Positions 7,064 to 7,359 of a stretch of 7,359 nt of DNA are shown in pieces. The notes beneath the pieces are model-generated. The model worked only from the letters and a program-made list of their open reading frames with translations. It did not search any database and was not told where the DNA came from. This DNA is from JAKASX01 sp035534495 (GTDB lineage: Bacteria > Acidobacteriota > Terriglobia > Acidiferrales > UBA7541). Position 1 is the stretch's first letter. Each line of letters begins with the position of its first letter. The translations under genes were made by a program, and so were the position numbers. The stretch spans positions 1 through 7,359 of the forward strand of contig DATLRW010000227.1 in the NCBI GenBank assembly GCA_035534495.1, given 5' to 3'.

Positions 7064-7359
7064 ATGCAGCTGAACGCCGATCTTTCCCGTCCAGCAACAG
7101 TCGATAGTGCGGCCCTCGCGTGGGTCGCCTCGCCTATCGCGGAGGTGGAGCGGCGCATGCTGGAGCGCGACGGCGACGAGGTCGCTCGCGCCACCTCGCT
7201 CGTACGCTACGCGCCGGGCTCCGCCTTCTCCCCGCACACCCATGGCGCCGGCGAGGAGTTCCTGGTGCTGGATGGGGTGTTCTCCGACGAGACCGGGGAT
7301 TTCCCGGCCGGCTTCTATGTCCGCAACCCGCCCGGCTCGCGCCACACGCCCGCCAGCGC
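7064..7359 (+). CDS. ChrR-type cupin domain protein (3' end outside window)
   Basis: The first 98 codons of a gene that runs off the right edge. Both cupin motifs are complete. Motif 1 is G52-x5-H58-x-H60-x3-E64-x6-G71 (GSAFSPHTHGAGEEFLVLDG). Motif 2 is G-x5-P-x-G-x2-H ending in H94 (GFYVRNPPGSRH). H58, H60, E64 and H94 would bind one metal ion. The wording SPHTHGAGEEFLVLDGVFSD is very like the C-terminal cupin of the anti-sigma factor ChrR and its small stand-alone relatives. The zinc-binding anti-sigma domain of ChrR is not present ahead of it, so it is not a full ChrR; the job of stand-alone members is not established. ATG 7064 has GGAG at 7052-7055, a good ribosome site. Base composition returns to high GC, as in the sno gene. 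Confidence 0.88.
   Translation, partial: MQLNADLSRPATVDSAALAWVASPIAEVERRMLERDGDEVARATSLVRYAPGSAFSPHTHGAGEEFLVLDGVFSDETGDFPAGFYVRNPPGSRHTPAS

Overview
The window reads as part of a high-GC alphaproteobacterial accessory region, possibly from a sphingomonad. This placement is an inference from GC-rich codon use and protein style; there is no rRNA or marker gene to confirm it. Four genes are supported: a very large leftward gene cut by the left edge (strawberry-notch-type methyltransferase/helicase), a rightward two-gene operon for a type IV McrBC-like restriction system, and a rightward cupin gene cut by the right edge.

Layout. Positions 1-2816 (minus) encode the first 938 residues of a strawberry-notch (Sno) family protein. 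It has an N-terminal N6-adenine-methyltransferase-like module, a proline-rich linker and an SF2-type helicase core with intact Walker A and DEAH motifs. Positions 2817-3330 are a divergent intergenic region with a 7-bp-stem hairpin just upstream of the sno start, a small palindrome, and a separated 10-bp inverted repeat. Positions 3331-5148 encode an McrB-family AAA+ motor. It overlaps by two bases an McrC-family PD-(D/E)xK nuclease at 5145-6533, whose best start is TTG. Positions 6534-7063 hold no convincing gene, but contain a cluster of short inverted repeats. Positions 7064-7359 encode the start of a ChrR-type cupin protein with a complete set of metal-ligand motifs.

How it fits together. 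McrB and McrC should form one NTP-driven nuclease that cuts modified foreign DNA. The divergent Sno protein belongs to a family typical of plasmids and integrative elements; its methyltransferase-helicase fusion resembles in concept the phage P1 DarB antirestriction protein. Base composition drops visibly in the mcrBC segment: 46 of 60 bases are G/C at 2461-2520, against 25 of 60 at 3901-3960. It rises again in the cupin gene. This suggests that mcrBC was acquired separately from its neighbours, and that the two intergenic regions are junction zones.

The most interesting points are the McrB N-terminal region of about 280 residues that I cannot assign to a known recognition domain, and the back-to-back placement of a possible antirestriction or DNA-processing giant with a modification-dependent restriction operon. 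I did not see a wholly new system with confidence.
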